Assembly: GCA_946902985.2 (NCBI GenBank)
Contig: OX336388.2
Span: forward strand, 228,244,467 to 228,308,466
DNA from: Meconema thalassinum
Lineage: Eukaryota > Arthropoda > Insecta > Orthoptera > Tettigoniidae
DNA length: 64,000 nucleotides
Direction: 5' to 3'
Part shown: one piece after another, positions 63,535 to 64,000 of the stretch
Layout: every line of letters begins with the position of its first letter
How positions within the stretch are numbered: position 1 is the stretch's first letter
Notes under the pieces: model-generated
Seen by the model: the letters and a program-made list of their open reading frames with translations, nothing else
What the model was told of the DNA's origin: nothing
Databases searched by the model: none
Made by a program: the position numbers and the translations under genes

Positions 63535-64000
63535 CACCGATGCCCCCAAAAGTATCACAATTCATGACAGTTCAGTATGTAAAACAAATTCCTTTAAATA
63601 CCTAGGAGAGTGGATAGTGAATGACTCACAGGAAAAGACAGCAATAGAAACGCGAATGCATAAATTACAAAGGTGTTTTCATATGACAAAATATATATAT
63701 ATAATAAAAAAAACTTATCCTGGAACACTAAATTAAGGCACTATCAAACAGTGGTCAGACCTGAAACTCTGTATGCAGCAGAAACACTTAAATTAACAAG
63801 ATTTGGTGATTTAGACCAATTAGATAAGACTGAAAGACGAATTTTGAGAAAAATACTGGGAGCTAAACGAAGTAATAATGCAGAATATAGGTTACGACCA
63901 AATAGAGAGTTATATTTGAAATGTGCAAGATTAACAGATGTAATGAGAAAGAGAAGATTACAGTTTTTGAGCACATTTATAGAATGGAAAATAGTAGACT
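63535..64000 (+). pseudogene. LINE-b reverse transcriptase C-terminal region, cut by the window edge
   Basis: Reads SFKYLGEWIVNDSQEKTAIE, then after a broken stretch near 63690-63740, VVRPETLYAAETLKLT, ERRILRKILGAKRS and DVMRKRRLQFLSTF. The final residues match the YRMxxSRL start of the LINE-b ends elsewhere in the window. Several stops make it non-functional. Confidence 0.82.

Overview
This window is eukaryotic, almost certainly arthropod and most likely insect nuclear DNA. It is AT-rich and packed with transposable elements (TEs), with no rRNA, CRISPR, operon or long intact host gene. The insect assignment rests on a BEL/Pao LTR retrotransposon, a Helitron with the canonical TCTATACTAATAT start and CTAG end, many 5'-truncated non-LTR retrotransposons (LINEs), at least eight tRNA-headed SINE families, and mariner, pogo/Tigger and hAT remnants. 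No species is named. Family labels (SINE-1 to SINE-8, LINE-a, LINE-b, AE, FB, GR) are mine and are based on repeated occurrence inside this window.

Layout. 1-7711: one BEL/Pao element on the minus strand with nearly identical LTRs (one mismatch over the 1027 compared bases), but with its polyprotein frame broken twice at homopolymers. 7712-16650: Helitron (8216-9564), LINE fragments, two pogo-like nonautonomous elements (10747-11373; 14465-15589, the latter holding a nested SINE-1), and a candidate isolated exon (15769-15897, minus). 16658-20765: three array elements (AE) of a family with hairpin ends and a core of roughly 145-bp monomers. 20763-23660: LINE-b split by a hAT remnant, SINE-3, and a retroelement C-terminal fragment. 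23150-29512: foldback repeat FB, one copy interrupted by a mariner with 190-bp inverted repeats. 25584-25853: candidate spliced 5' gene end, or a piggyBac-like remnant. 29670-35345: LINE-a, SINEs and a 57-59-bp minisatellite. 36196-37740: another AE. 37741-42205: AT-rich sequence, a 1.2-kb AAAT-type tract and a 30-bp minisatellite. 43255-46140: R1-type LINE pieces tail to tail and a second LINE C-terminus. 46886-53195: GR repeats, SINE-2 copies and a hAT-like element with a perfect 8-bp target duplication (50337-51166). 53430-57412: CCAAT-rich segment, AE copies 6 and 7, LINE-a and SINE-3. 58050-64000: a near-complete RTE-type LINE (minus), the 3' part of a Jockey/R1-group LINE with a terminal hairpin, and a LINE-b piece running off the window.

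How the parts relate. Nothing here forms a pathway. The window is a stratified record of insertions (SINE into LINE, mariner into foldback repeat, SINE-1 into pogo element, SINE-1 into AE, hAT into LINE-b). The most unusual item is the AE family. Seven copies on both strands share a 5' hairpin, a GT/GTCT microsatellite, a degenerate core with about 145-bp periodicity (in one subfamily each period carries an ATGGCGGC-type motif) and a 3' hairpin with an apparent compensatory change. This is the best candidate for an under-described element type, probably Helentron/HINE-like by architecture.
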